Source: Trichomonas vaginalis G3 (taxonomy: Eukaryota > Parabasalia > Trichomonadida > Trichomonadidae). Taken from it: a stretch of DNA of 64,000 nt. Shown here in pieces: positions 18,103-28,076 of this stretch. The stretch covers positions 3,720,001-3,784,000 of the forward strand of contig NC_067203.1 of the NCBI RefSeq assembly GCF_026262505.1. Reading direction: 5' to 3'. The notes beneath the pieces are model-generated. The model had not been told where the DNA came from, searched no databases, and saw only the letters and a list, made by a program, of their open reading frames with translations. Every line of letters starts with the position of its first letter. Within the stretch, counting starts at the first letter, position 1. The position numbers were made by a program, and so were the translations under genes.

Positions 18103-18747
18103 GGTGAAGAAATCCCTAAGGAGCTGTTAGATATGCATGAAAAGCGTCTTCATGAAATGCTTGAAATTGTTGAAAAGGGTGACTGGAAACTCTCTAAAGA
18201 GGAAACAAATATCAAATTCTACACTGGTACATATCCAGGAAGTTCATTCAACATGGTCAAGTCAGTCGTTACAATTTTGGGAAAGCACAAAAAGACTGTA
18301 GAACTACTTGATACAGTTAAAACAATCGATAAAAATACACCAAAAGAAGAAGCAAAGGGTGTTAAAGAAAGGTACGTATTTGGTGGTGCCGAAGGTGGTC
18401 CAAGATACTTATATATGTCTCTTCAATCAGGAAGCATGCTTGTTTCAGATCGTGATTTTCTTACATTGCGTAAGCGCTATGATCTTCCAGATAAGCAAGT
18501 TTGGCTCATTGCTTCCATCGATAACGATGATCTTAAGCCACCAACTAAGGATAATGTCCGTGGAAAAATGACTTTCCAAGCTTTCATCCTCGAACAAGAT
18601 AAAGATGATGATGCTTATGACAGGCTGACATTTGTTGTTCATGCTGATCCTTGCGGCTCCATCCCAGCAATGGTTTATAATGCAGTTGCCACAAAGCAAG
18701 GCTATAATGTCCTTAGTATCAGAAATTCCGTCCTTAAGAAGGAATAA
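18100..18747 (+). CDS. START-domain lipid-binding protein
   Basis: A 215-residue single-domain protein of the StAR-related lipid transfer fold, beginning MGEEIPKELLDM. The order of elements matches START domains: an N-terminal helix, WKLSKEETNIKFYTG, GSSFNMVKSVVTI, the central VSDRDFLTLRKRYD strand (the RDF motif is typical), then GKMTFQAFILEQ and the C-terminal lid helix (PAMVYNAVATKQGYNVL). It is likely cytosolic, binding or moving a lipid; the ligand cannot be predicted. I chose the ATG at 18100 over a GTG at 18067 because of the initiator just upstream. Confidence 0.8.
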   Translation: MGEEIPKELLDMHEKRLHEMLEIVEKGDWKLSKEETNIKFYTGTYPGSSFNMVKSVVTILGKHKKTVELLDTVKTIDKNTPKEEAKGVKERYVFGGAEGGPRYLYMSLQSGSMLVSDRDFLTLRKRYDLPDKQVWLIASIDNDDLKPPTKDNVRGKMTFQAFILEQDKDDDAYDRLTFVVHADPCGSIPAMVYNAVATKQGYNVLSIRNSVLKKE

Positions 18748-19204
18748 ATTACATATTTCTTGCTATTCACATTATATAAACTATTTTTCTATATAACTGA
18801 TTCAATTTTAGGTAACAAAGGTGTGTTAAGACCTTGATTGTAATTTAAAACATATCCTGTTCATATAAAGCATATGATAAAGTAACGGTGGGGATTGTTG
18901 CTCTTTGAAATTCAATATAATAACATATAAGTACTCGATATATTCTTTTCATTACAAATTAAATTGCATTATTCATTTTGTCTATGCCTAATATTATTGT
19001 TATAGCTAACACCTAATGAACACCAAAGAATTTGCAATGCATTTTTCTTCATTTTCCCTTAATATACTAGAATTTAATCTCTTTTTATTAAAATTTGTGA
19101 TATATTACAGGTAAAGGCATTAAAATCAAGACCTCTGAAAATTTTTGTTGATTGAAATTTTTTTTATTTATTTACGATATAAAAAGAAAAAGTGACAGAT
19201 TTTA
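18748..19204. other. Intergenic, no gene seen
   Basis: AT-rich spacer between the START-domain gene and the small acidic protein. No RNA gene or repeat recognised. Confidence 0.6.
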
Positions 19205-19408
19205 ATGAGTGATCTTTCTGACCAGGCAATGTACCAGATCCAAGAGTCATCTTCCACAGATGATGAACCAGTTAAAGAGCCAAGTTATCATGAACCACCG
19301 AAAACACTTAAACCATTTGCTATGCCAACAACTTCATACGATCAAGTTCCTGATCCACTTGATGTCGAACCAGATATCATTTTCCAGCACTTCAAATTCT
19401 ATGAGTAA
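19205..19408 (+). CDS. Small acidic hypothetical protein, 67 aa
   Basis: A 67-residue frame from MSDLSDQAMYQIQESSSTDD to FQHFKFYE. It is acidic, Ser/Pro-rich and probably disordered. Codon use resembles that of neighbouring host genes (for example CCA and CAA preference). No motif or homologue is known to me. Its small size leaves some doubt that it is expressed. Confidence 0.5.
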   Translation: MSDLSDQAMYQIQESSSTDDEPVKEPSYHEPPKTLKPFAMPTTSYDQVPDPLDVEPDIIFQHFKFYE

Positions 19409-20023
19409 TTCCGATTAATAATTAGCTTATTTACGAGAAAGATGAATCTGATTTCAAGTTCTCGAGCTCTATTCACCATGCTTCTTTTACATTCAATAAA
19501 TATTTTATGTTTTACTTTAATTGTTTGTATTTTCAAAAATGATGAAGATCAATATTAGTATTCTAATGATTTTGTGACTTAAATATATGAATAATTCAAT
19601 TTCTTATAGTCTTTTTTATCGATACGTCTGAAAATACAAACTTTTTACTGTATTTTTTGTAATTTATCCAATAAAATTATTCATGGATGAAAGATTGTGC
19701 AAATCTAGCAACATTCTAACAAATGACCTATAAAAAATGTAAAATCAAATTATCTAAATTCAATTTTTGTTGTCAACTTTCTATATTCTAAAACCTGAAT
19801 ACAACCTAAAAGTATTCGTTAAAATTTATAATGTTCTTGATAGTTCGGGACGTTATAATAAAAGATGTATTTCTTTGTTATGAAAATTGGATTAAAGAAT
19901 GCAAAAATTGAATAAGTTATTATTGATTTATGATGAGATAATAGTAATGCTATGTTGCATTAAAAGGAAATTGTAATTCTATAAAAAAAAAATTAAATTT
20001 CAAAAACATGAAAATTTTAGTAT
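19409..20023. other. Intergenic, no gene seen
   Basis: About 600 AT-rich bases between two convergent genes. No structure beyond simple runs of T and A. Confidence 0.6.
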
Positions 20024-21079
20024 TTAATTTTCTATTGGACGTCTCCATCTATCAATTTCATTATTGTCGAGCATCTTTCTGTAACAGCTTTCGCAGCAAG
20101 GATAACCATTCATGTTTACGTACTTGGAATCGGCGAGATTCTTGCTGCATTTCATGCACTTGAAGCAATCTCTGTGCCATTTAGCGCCACAAGCAATGAT
20201 TGTTGGCTCATCTTTTGTATTTGTGCATCCTCTGCATTGTTTAATATATAATTCAGAGCATTTTCTGCATCTAAGCTTTCCGTGGTCGAGGACGGCAACA
20301 CCGTTCTGAAGAGGTGTTCCGCAATCTGAACATTTGAATTCTTCTGGATGGTATTTGATTCCTTCGACTTGGCAGCATTCTCCTTCGATCGTTTTGTTGC
20401 AGCCAGCACATATCTTCTTTTGAATAAGTCCTAAGCACTTTATGCAATAAACCTTGTTATTAAACATAATTAAGCGTCTGTTCGCTGGCGTAGCTGCACA
20501 TTGTTCGCATTGAATGCATAATGGATGGAAGAAATACTTTTTGCCTTTGTAAATAATAGTTTCGCGTTTATCGTTTGGTAAAATTGATTGTTTGCACGTA
20601 TAGCACTCTGGTAATGTGTTTTTGAACTGTTGAAAACATTTCATGCAATATGGGAAAGCATAAAGGTTCATATATCTATCTTTGACTTGTGGATCACCGC
20701 AATGTGCACAAACAAAGCAGTTTGGATGGTAAGCGCGTGAAATAGCATGGACGACTACATCAGATTGTACGAATTCTCCACACCTTGCGCAACGTTCTTC
20801 AAATGCCTCGTTATAACAATTTTTATGAAAAATCATGTCGTCTTTTTCTTGAAGATCGGCCGGATTGATTTCCGTTTGGCAATAAATGCAAATCAAACAA
20901 TGTGGATGGAATGATAAATTGATTGCTTTAATATTTGGAGGATTTGAATCGACCGGCTCATGGCAATAAGGGCATTCACCTGAAGGGATATCTTTATAGT
21001 GAGTAAGGTCCATTGATGCCTTTCCATGCTTTACATTTGCCTTCTGGGCGAAAAGTTTCTGTAAAATCTCTTCTTCCAT
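20024..21079 (-). CDS. Five-LIM-domain protein
   Basis: A 351-residue protein made almost wholly of five LIM zinc-binding domains. Each has the CxxC...H/HxxC...CxxC...CxxC/H spacing. They begin at CPYCHEPVD (about 37), CARCGEFVQ (about 96), CYTCKQSIL (about 154), CAGCNKTIE (about 218) and CRGCTNTKD (about 278). Arrays of LIM domains with no catalytic part occur in PINCH- and paxillin-like adaptors of the actin cytoskeleton. The exact partner here is unknown. It is the nearest host gene left of Polinton 2, whose terminus is only 125 bases upstream of this ATG, so the insertion could affect its promoter. Confidence 0.85.
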   Translation of the reverse strand: MEEEILQKLFAQKANVKHGKASMDLTHYKDIPSGECPYCHEPVDSNPPNIKAINLSFHPHCLICIYCQTEINPADLQEKDDMIFHKNCYNEAFEERCARCGEFVQSDVVVHAISRAYHPNCFVCAHCGDPQVKDRYMNLYAFPYCMKCFQQFKNTLPECYTCKQSILPNDKRETIIYKGKKYFFHPLCIQCEQCAATPANRRLIMFNNKVYCIKCLGLIQKKICAGCNKTIEGECCQVEGIKYHPEEFKCSDCGTPLQNGVAVLDHGKLRCRKCSELYIKQCRGCTNTKDEPTIIACGAKWHRDCFKCMKCSKNLADSKYVNMNGYPCCESCYRKMLDNNEIDRWRRPIEN

Positions 21080-21198
21080 TGTTTTTGATAAAAAAAAATT
21101 TTATATGAGTTTTCAATACACAATACAAAACTTGATATCAAAAATGATATATGTTAACTCAAAAACTTTGTGCGTAATTAAATTTTGATTGTTGTAAC

Positions 21199-21204
21199 AA
21201 AATC
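21199..21204. repeat. Target-site duplication AAAATC, left
   Basis: AAAATC directly before the left terminus of Polinton 2, matched by AAAATC at 41389-41394. Six bases is the usual Polinton duplication length. Confidence 0.9.
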
Positions 21205-21579
21205 AGTAGTATATATAGCGGGTTGTGTGACTTTTTTTGTAAACGTAAGAATTCATACGATATTGAACGATTTTGTATGATTTTTTTTGACATATGAAGT
21301 AAAAAATGTATGATTCTTACGGTTTTTATTCTTACGTTTTTGAATAAATCAAGATTTAAAAATATTCAAAAATGTAAGACATTTACACTCAGCCCATACA
21401 TAATGTAATAAACACATTAAAAAAAATTAACATTAATTTTAAAATAATTTATTTTTTCATCTTTTATAAAAGAAGTTATATATAGATGATGTCAGATATT
21501 TAATGATAAATGAAACCGATTTTAAAAATAAAGATTGAGTTCAACATTGAACTTTAAGAAACTAATGATTATTTGAATT
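21205..21579 (+). repeat. Left terminal inverted repeat of Polinton 2
   Basis: It starts AGTAGTATATATAGCGGGTT and ends at ...TGATTATTTGAATT, and pairs with 41014-41388. Inside are the inverse-related motifs CGTAAGAATTCATACG and ATGTATGATTCTTACGG. It also contains a short relic of gene starts: ATGATGTCAGATATT, as in the copy 1 gene at 13315, and ATGAAACCGATTTTAAAAAT, as in the 131-aa gene. Confidence 0.92.
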
Positions 21580-21642
21580 AAAAATAAACTTTAAAAATTC
21601 ATATCTTACATTTCTGAATAATTTATTTTTATTTTGTATCAA

Positions 21643-22743
21643 ATGAGCGTCAAAACTAACGACGTTAAAAATTTAGGATTCACAAACGTGAAAATAAAGG
21701 GTATATTAGAGGAGGTGGGTTATGAAGTTGATAAATATTATTTAAGAAATTGTAAAAAATTTGCCGAGTTTTTAAATGAATTTGGTTATGATGGAAAAAT
21801 GAATAAAGATGATGTTATAAATTTCTTATATCCCGCATCTAAAAAAGAAAAAGAAAAACCTAAAGAACCTGATGTTTTCCCTGAATATTATGAAGAACGA
21901 ATTAAAGATGATGAATATGATGAAATTGAAAGACTGGAAAAAATAAGAGATGAAATAGATGAAAAAATTAAGGAATTAAGAGAAGTTGAAAATGAAGTAG
22001 AGGATTTAATGAATATCCCAGCTTCAGAATCAGAAGTCCAGAAATCTCATGAAGAAAGATATAAAAATTATGTCTCAGAATCAACACAAAATTTATTAGA
22101 TGGTGAAATAGACGAAACACTTTCGGAAGAAGGTATTAAATTTATTCGTAAACATAAGTTACAATTTATTGATAAAGAAAAATACCCCTGTATCTTACTT
22201 TCACCACCTTTAGATTCTGAGAAATTCAAAAAAGCTCTTAAAAACGTGACATATGCAACTAATACGATTAAGAAAGAAGATCATGATATTTACACAAATT
22301 ATTATTTAAATAAATGCACAGGTGTTGATAAAGTTTTTGATTTATTAGATAAAATATCAAAAGAAACCATTGGAACCTATAAAATTTTGTGTGATTGTGG
22401 TTTCATTGTTGAAGATACCAATAATGTTTCATATGAAAGAACAGCACCGAAGGAAGATGAAGTTGAAAGGTCTATACCATTCGTTATTAAGAACATAAAA
22501 GATATGAAAACTTATAAGCATTATATTTATTCATTTATTTCAGAAAAAATGGAAGCAACCCATAAAACATCTTCTCATCATTTTATAGCTATTCATACAT
22601 TCCTTTTCAAAGTTGTGAAATTAAATAAGACAGGAATTAGATTTAATGTATCAGGGTACGCATTCTTGAGTAAATTAAAATGTATTCGTCACGTCGCAGA
22701 TGATAAAAATTTATGTGTTCTTAATTCATTTTACGGACTTTAA
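21643..22743 (+). CDS. Polinton protein upstream of polymerase, 366 aa
   Basis: Begins MSVKTNDVKNLGFTNVKIKG, has an acidic coiled-coil region (about 95-130, EIERLEKIRDEIDEKIKELR) and a C-terminal domain with conserved-looking Cys (ILCDCGFIVED, about 245-255; KCIRHVADDKNLCVLNSFYG at the end). It lies 21 bases before the polymerase gene on the same strand. In protein-primed systems such as phage phi29, the terminal protein gene sits next to the polymerase gene, so this is a candidate for that role. No motif proves it. I chose the ATG at 21643. Confidence 0.6.
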   Translation: MSVKTNDVKNLGFTNVKIKGILEEVGYEVDKYYLRNCKKFAEFLNEFGYDGKMNKDDVINFLYPASKKEKEKPKEPDVFPEYYEERIKDDEYDEIERLEKIRDEIDEKIKELREVENEVEDLMNIPASESEVQKSHEERYKNYVSESTQNLLDGEIDETLSEEGIKFIRKHKLQFIDKEKYPCILLSPPLDSEKFKKALKNVTYATNTIKKEDHDIYTNYYLNKCTGVDKVFDLLDKISKETIGTYKILCDCGFIVEDTNNVSYERTAPKEDEVERSIPFVIKNIKDMKTYKHYIYSFISEKMEATHKTSSHHFIAIHTFLFKVVKLNKTGIRFNVSGYAFLSKLKCIRHVADDKNLCVLNSFYGL

Positions 22744-22764
22744 TTTTTTTTTATTCTTACATAA

Positions 22765-25700
22765 ATGAACAAAAACGGAACAGCTAAAATGAATGATAAT
22801 CAAATTAGAGCAGAAGGTAGAAGGTTATTTAAACGTTTCTATAACATTCCTGATGGTGTTAATCCTAAAACTCGTAGAAGCTATTTAAATGAAGCAATAG
22901 ATGCATATGAGGGGTTTGACATTTCATCAGAAAGTGAGAGATTAGCGAGAATGTTAAATGTTAATATTGATTTCTATTATTGTGATCCTCAACCAGAAGA
23001 CGTGGACATAAATAAGGTAGACTTTCCATTAGTGGAATCAATAATGATAGATCCAGAATTTGAAACAGTAAATATTTTATTAACACAGAGTCCATGTGGA
23101 AAACTTCACGCTGACAGAATAACAGACGTTGAAGCACTCACCGGCTATAAAGTTTGTCCATATTGTAAAGAAGAAGTTTATTCTATCCGTGATGATCCAG
23201 AAAGGAAAAACCAAAGAAGATTTTTAAAGCATTGTGAGAAATGTAAAGAAAATAATGGGAGATTAATTCAAGACGTTCAATTGCAAAAGACCCAGCAACC
23301 ATATGCACCACATATTACGAAACAGAAGATATATCAGTGGTTATTAGCTCATAATTTGCAGGAATATTATCAACCGACAAGATATTATATTACTTTTGAC
23401 TTTGAAACATTAGAGACTAAAGAAGAATTACAACTTTCTGAGTGTGCAACTTTGAACGCTTACTTAAAACCATTCATGGTATCATCAATGGTTAAATTAA
23501 ATGATAAAACATATACGAGGAATTTTTGCTTAACTTCAAGTGATTCTTTTATTTCTGATTGGATTGAGTTTTTATTTTCAACCTGTTCATTAGTTGTTGA
23601 ATCAAATATGAGTCAATATGAAGAATTATTGAAGTCGCAAACATTAAATGAAAAACAGAAGGAAGCATTTAAAGAACTTCTAGATGAGGAATTCAATAAA
23701 GTGAATATCATAGGTTTTAATTCGGGAAAGTTTGATTTAAATTTAATTCTTCGTGATTTAAATACTGCAAAATGGAAGATAAAATCACTGCTGGGTTCTT
23801 CTTCTCAATTTAAGCAAGTCATAGTAAAGAAAACAAACGTTCCATATGAATTGAGATTTATTGACATCAGAAATTATATAGCGGGTGGGACATTAGACCA
23901 ATTCACTCAAGATTTCGGAAACAATAAATCACGTGTTAAATCCTTTTTCCCTTATCAATTTATCACATGGGAGAATTATGAAGAAGAATTATATAAAGTG
24001 GAACCATTCACTCAAGATTCATTTTATTCAGCATTAACTCAAGAAACTATATCAGATAGTGATTATCAAATATATCTCAATGATGCTAAAAATTTTAAGA
24101 ATAGATTAGAATATTTTATTCATTATTGCAATAAAGATGTTGAAATTATGATTGACCCAATTGATAAAATTATTGAAGAAACATTTGTTTATAAAATTGA
24201 CATGCTTCATAATCTTTCTTTATCATCGAATGCTTCAATGATTCGTTACGCTTTAGCATATAAAGACTTTAATCCTAATGAAAAATATCCTGAGGAAGAG
24301 ATAGAATCAAGTTTTGAATTAACAAAAAAGTATTGGAAATATAAAATTGATTCATATAAGAAACAAGATGAAAAGGCGAAAAGAGATACTAAAAATAATG
24401 TTTCAATGGATGATTTTCAATACTATCACGATTTAATCCTTTCATCTAAATGCAAAATGTGTGGTAAAGCGTTTACATATGCTAATAAACCAACATTGGA
24501 TAGAATCGATAATGAAAAACCACATACTAAAGAAAATTGTCAGTTAATGTGTTGTTATTGCAATGTCGTAAAATCAAATAAAGATGAAGATGTTCAACGT
24601 TTAAAAATCAATTTAAGAAATTATGCATTAAAAAATAATTTACCAATGACTTTAGATTCAGTTGAAGCTTATCACATTCTCCGTAATGGAATTACTGGTG
24701 GTTTATCAAATGTTCAACATCGTGTTAATCTTAAAGGAATCACGCACATTAATAAACTTTCATATAGTCCAGAAACTAAAACTGTATCAAATGAGGACAC
24801 CACCAACATCATGACTCATTTCGTTGGTGTTGATTTTAATTCATTATATCCTTCATCATTTTCATCTAATCCTCATGATTTCATTCAATATACTGACCAT
24901 AAAATGTATATGCCGGGAAGATTGAATGGTGTTATCATTTGTGATACAGCAACAAAGAAAGCAAAAGCACTGGGAATTATTAGAAAGAAAAATACTTTAT
25001 TCGTGGCTGAAGTAAAGGGTCACATTGATGAAAAATACATTAATGATTACATAAACTTTTTACCGATAATAAGAAACTTAGATATTATCACAGATGAAAA
25101 AACAATTGGCAGTTTTATGTATAATTACATGAAATCAAACAATCTACCAGTTGACCAGAAACAGAGAAAATTAACTCAGTTAGCATCAACACACAACCAA
25201 TATCAACCATTTTCTTCTTATTATCTTTGGTATCTAATCGACAGATTTCATTTTATCATCGATGATATTCAATCAATTTTAACATTTACGAAAAACACTT
25301 GCTTTAATGAATTTGCGAACGAATTTATGAATGAAAGACAAAAGGCTGAATTAGAAGGAAATAAAGGAAAAAGTTTATTTTGCAAGATTTCGCTTAATGG
25401 ATCATATGGTTACGATGCAATGAATACACAAAATTACGCAAAGACTAAAATAATGAATGCACAGAAGGCACGCGTTGCATGTATGTCAAATAAGTTTAAA
25501 AACATAAGAGAAATAGGAGAGGATACATATCAAATGATGCTCAAAGATAGATTTTATAGATGTGAAACATGTTTACAAGAGGCATTCTTCACTTTAGATA
25601 ATGCTAAATACTGGTATTTGGTTTTCATTTATGATTTTATGTATAAATGTATGGATGTTAATCGTTTTCATTTCATTGAAGGTGATACTGATTCATCTTA

Positions 25701-26211
25701 TTGGGCAATCGCTGGCGATCCAAATCTTCCTAACACTCAAGCATTTCAAGCAATTGTTACCGATAAACAATTTTATGATAAAAACATTTTCAAATTCGCA
25801 CCATTTGATTTCTTCTGTTTTGATGAGAAATTTAAGCCTAAATTAAAGAATAAAGCTGAAGAAAAAGCACATGAGAAGAAGTTATTGGGTTTAGCAATTG
25901 AGAAACAAGGTGATAACATGGTTGCTTTATGTCCTAAATGTTATACATCATTCAACGGTTCAATTGATGGAAGTGATTTTAAAAAGATTGCACAAAAAAT
26001 GAAAGGAGTTAGTTTACGACAAAATAAACAATTAACACCTAAAAATTATTTAGATATAATAAATGATAAAGTGATATTTGATGGTCAGAATATTAATTTA
26101 CAACTTAAAAACGGGTCAATGACTCGCTTAACAATCGGTAAGACTGCATTAACAGGAGCACACACTAAGGCTGTATGTTGTGAAAATGGATGTTGTATGC
26201 CATTTATTTGA
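22765..26211 (+). CDS. Polinton family B DNA polymerase, protein-primed type
   Basis: A 1148-residue DNA polymerase that would replicate the linear element. A zinc-finger-like CPYC...H..C cluster lies near residue 130. The 3'-5' exonuclease motifs are DFETLE (about 211), GFNSGKFDLNL (about 316) and YCNKDVEIM (about 453). The polymerase motifs are A, DFNSLYPSS (about 690); B, KISLNGSYGYD (about 873); and C, GDTDS (about 972). Between exonuclease and palm (about 562-615) is an HNH-like treble clef: CKMC, LDRIDN, NCQLMCCYCN. The gene reads whole. The start lies in TTATTCTTACATAAATG. Confidence 0.93.
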   Translation: MNKNGTAKMNDNQIRAEGRRLFKRFYNIPDGVNPKTRRSYLNEAIDAYEGFDISSESERLARMLNVNIDFYYCDPQPEDVDINKVDFPLVESIMIDPEFETVNILLTQSPCGKLHADRITDVEALTGYKVCPYCKEEVYSIRDDPERKNQRRFLKHCEKCKENNGRLIQDVQLQKTQQPYAPHITKQKIYQWLLAHNLQEYYQPTRYYITFDFETLETKEELQLSECATLNAYLKPFMVSSMVKLNDKTYTRNFCLTSSDSFISDWIEFLFSTCSLVVESNMSQYEELLKSQTLNEKQKEAFKELLDEEFNKVNIIGFNSGKFDLNLILRDLNTAKWKIKSLLGSSSQFKQVIVKKTNVPYELRFIDIRNYIAGGTLDQFTQDFGNNKSRVKSFFPYQFITWENYEEELYKVEPFTQDSFYSALTQETISDSDYQIYLNDAKNFKNRLEYFIHYCNKDVEIMIDPIDKIIEETFVYKIDMLHNLSLSSNASMIRYALAYKDFNPNEKYPEEEIESSFELTKKYWKYKIDSYKKQDEKAKRDTKNNVSMDDFQYYHDLILSSKCKMCGKAFTYANKPTLDRIDNEKPHTKENCQLMCCYCNVVKSNKDEDVQRLKINLRNYALKNNLPMTLDSVEAYHILRNGITGGLSNVQHRVNLKGITHINKLSYSPETKTVSNEDTTNIMTHFVGVDFNSLYPSSFSSNPHDFIQYTDHKMYMPGRLNGVIICDTATKKAKALGIIRKKNTLFVAEVKGHIDEKYINDYINFLPIIRNLDIITDEKTIGSFMYNYMKSNNLPVDQKQRKLTQLASTHNQYQPFSSYYLWYLIDRFHFIIDDIQSILTFTKNTCFNEFANEFMNERQKAELEGNKGKSLFCKISLNGSYGYDAMNTQNYAKTKIMNAQKARVACMSNKFKNIREIGEDTYQMMLKDRFYRCETCLQEAFFTLDNAKYWYLVFIYDFMYKCMDVNRFHFIEGDTDSSYWAIAGDPNLPNTQAFQAIVTDKQFYDKNIFKFAPFDFFCFDEKFKPKLKNKAEEKAHEKKLLGLAIEKQGDNMVALCPKCYTSFNGSIDGSDFKKIAQKMKGVSLRQNKQLTPKNYLDIINDKVIFDGQNINLQLKNGSMTRLTIGKTALTGAHTKAVCCENGCCMPFI

Positions 26212-26305
26212 TACCATTAATGAGGTGATTCAATATGTAAATAATGCTTTTGATTCTTGATCAAAGAGGTGGGCACCCTTAAACATTTATTTTATTTTTA
26301 TATAA

Positions 26306-27793
26306 ATGGATACCATAAATTTAAAAATTTTAATTGATGATTTAGTATTTAATCAAAACTTTCTTAGTTATTATGATTTAAAAGCATATCTCCAAAAATA
26401 TGATGAAACTATAATGGGTGATGATATGAATTATTATTATTCATATTATAAAAATGAAATTTTGAAATATCATGATAAAATAATTTCTAAAATTAAAGAC
26501 AAAATTAAAAATAATGAATATACAAAGGGAAAAACTAAATCACAACTTAAACAATTGAAAGATTTCAAAAATAAAGTATTAACAGAAGAAGATATTGATG
26601 AATTATATAATTTATATAATCCTGAGCCGCAAAACGCCCAGGTCCTTCAGACCATAAATGAAGCACAAGCTTTAATTTATGATTCATTAGTTAAACCATG
26701 TTCAACCCAAGTTTTAAATAAAGATCAACTTTTGGAATTCATCCTTCAACATAAACTCGAAGCGGGAAAGTATATCAAACCTTTATATACAGCATATTTA
26801 AAACAAATGAATAGAATACATCCAGAATTAATGGTGGGAGGAATGAAATCCAAAATCAAAGCAGATAAAATTAAACCACTTGCAACACCAAAACCTCCAA
26901 CGGTAGTACCTCCTCCTTCAGTTAATCCTTCATCATTCACTTTATTATATCCATTTCAAACATTAAAGAAGCAAAAAGATTTTAAAAAGGATTTCAAAAT
27001 ATTAAATAAACCAACTGACCCAAAAATTCAACCGTTAAAGGAAAAATTTAGTCGCCCTTCATTTGCACCATATCCATATTCATACGAAATCGATCATTTA
27101 GAATATTCAAAAGGAAACGTTACTTATTTATTTGCCATTAACATTAACACAAGATATTTATATTGCATTCCGGTGAAAGGGAAAACAGAACATGAAACAA
27201 GAAGAGCTATTCAATACTTACTAGATCATGAAAGAGTAGATAATATCAGGGGTGATGGTGATAAAGGATTTCAGGCAGCTATGGCTCATTATTTCCCACA
27301 AATTAATTTTTACTTTTCATCCTCTCCATATACGTTTCATAATAAAATAGTTGATGTGGTAATGAGAACTCTTAGAGATGCGTTAGGAGTTAACGGTCAG
27401 ATATACTGGGATGGAAATCATGACTCCATCATACAGCAGTTAGTATATTATTACAATAATACATGGCATAGAACTATAAACATGAAACCAGTGGAAATGA
27501 AAAATGATATTTCAAAAGAATGGGAATATATTAGAAAGCAAATGGAAAGGTTAAATGATGTTAAACGTGAACAAATTAATTCAGGGCTCATGAATTTTAA
27601 ACAAGGGGATAAAGTTTTGATTCATCTCGATTATGGAAAAACTGATAAATCAATGACAAAAAGAAGACGAAGATTTGACACAATAGCTGAATTTGTTAGA
27701 TATATTAACGGTAATGTATTAGTTGAAGTTGACAATAAATTAATAGAAATTCCGATTTATTTTATTACTCCATTATATTTAAATAATATTTAA
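26306..27793 (+). CDS. Polinton integrase, retroviral (rve) type
   Basis: A 495-residue integrase that would join element ends to target DNA and cause the 6-bp duplication. The N-terminal half is helical and Lys-rich, and a Pro-rich linker follows (about 190-206). The RNase H-fold core (about 255-400) has blocks EIDHLEY, RGDGDKGF and HNKI...RTLRD. The C-terminal region is basic (KSMTKRRRRFD) and may be an SH3- or chromo-like DNA-binding fold. It follows the polymerase on the same strand after about 95 bases. Copy 1 carries an eroded version. The start lies in TTTTTATATAAATG. Confidence 0.9.
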   Translation: MDTINLKILIDDLVFNQNFLSYYDLKAYLQKYDETIMGDDMNYYYSYYKNEILKYHDKIISKIKDKIKNNEYTKGKTKSQLKQLKDFKNKVLTEEDIDELYNLYNPEPQNAQVLQTINEAQALIYDSLVKPCSTQVLNKDQLLEFILQHKLEAGKYIKPLYTAYLKQMNRIHPELMVGGMKSKIKADKIKPLATPKPPTVVPPPSVNPSSFTLLYPFQTLKKQKDFKKDFKILNKPTDPKIQPLKEKFSRPSFAPYPYSYEIDHLEYSKGNVTYLFAININTRYLYCIPVKGKTEHETRRAIQYLLDHERVDNIRGDGDKGFQAAMAHYFPQINFYFSSSPYTFHNKIVDVVMRTLRDALGVNGQIYWDGNHDSIIQQLVYYYNNTWHRTINMKPVEMKNDISKEWEYIRKQMERLNDVKREQINSGLMNFKQGDKVLIHLDYGKTDKSMTKRRRRFDTIAEFVRYINGNVLVEVDNKLIEIPIYFITPLYLNNI

Positions 27794-27812
27794 TTATTTT
27801 ATTTCGTAAGAA

Positions 27813-28076
27813 ATGAGTGACAACGAAGCAGCCAAGAGTCTAGATGATGAATATAAAAAGAAACTAAACAAAATTAAATCAAAAATATGCTATTATAAAA
27901 AGAAGCCGCAATGTGGTGGGGCTGAAAACGATCAAGAAATAATCGAAAAATTAGAAACTTATCGTTCAATCCTTAAACTGAGTGAAGCAAAAATAAAAGA
28001 ATTTAATAGAATAAATAAATTGATTGGAAGAGATGAATTTAATAAAGATGAATTTTTAAACTCAATCCAAATTTAA
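27813..28076 (+). CDS. Small Polinton protein next to integrase (copy 2)
   Basis: An 87-residue homologue of the copy 1 gene at 3010. It begins MSDNEAAKSLDDEYKKKLNK and ends in an identical 40-residue tail. It is Lys-rich and helical, of unknown function. The difference in length from copy 1 is a small in-frame indel after QCGG(A/V)END. In both copies its stop overlaps the stop of the opposing small gene. Confidence 0.65.
   Translation: MSDNEAAKSLDDEYKKKLNKIKSKICYYKKKPQCGGAENDQEIIEKLETYRSILKLSEAKIKEFNRINKLIGRDEFNKDEFLNSIQI

Noticed and set aside
26306-27793. Integrase as part of an LTR retrotransposon
   Set aside because: No reverse transcriptase, protease or LTRs are nearby; the gene lies between a family B polymerase and capsid genes inside Polinton TIRs.
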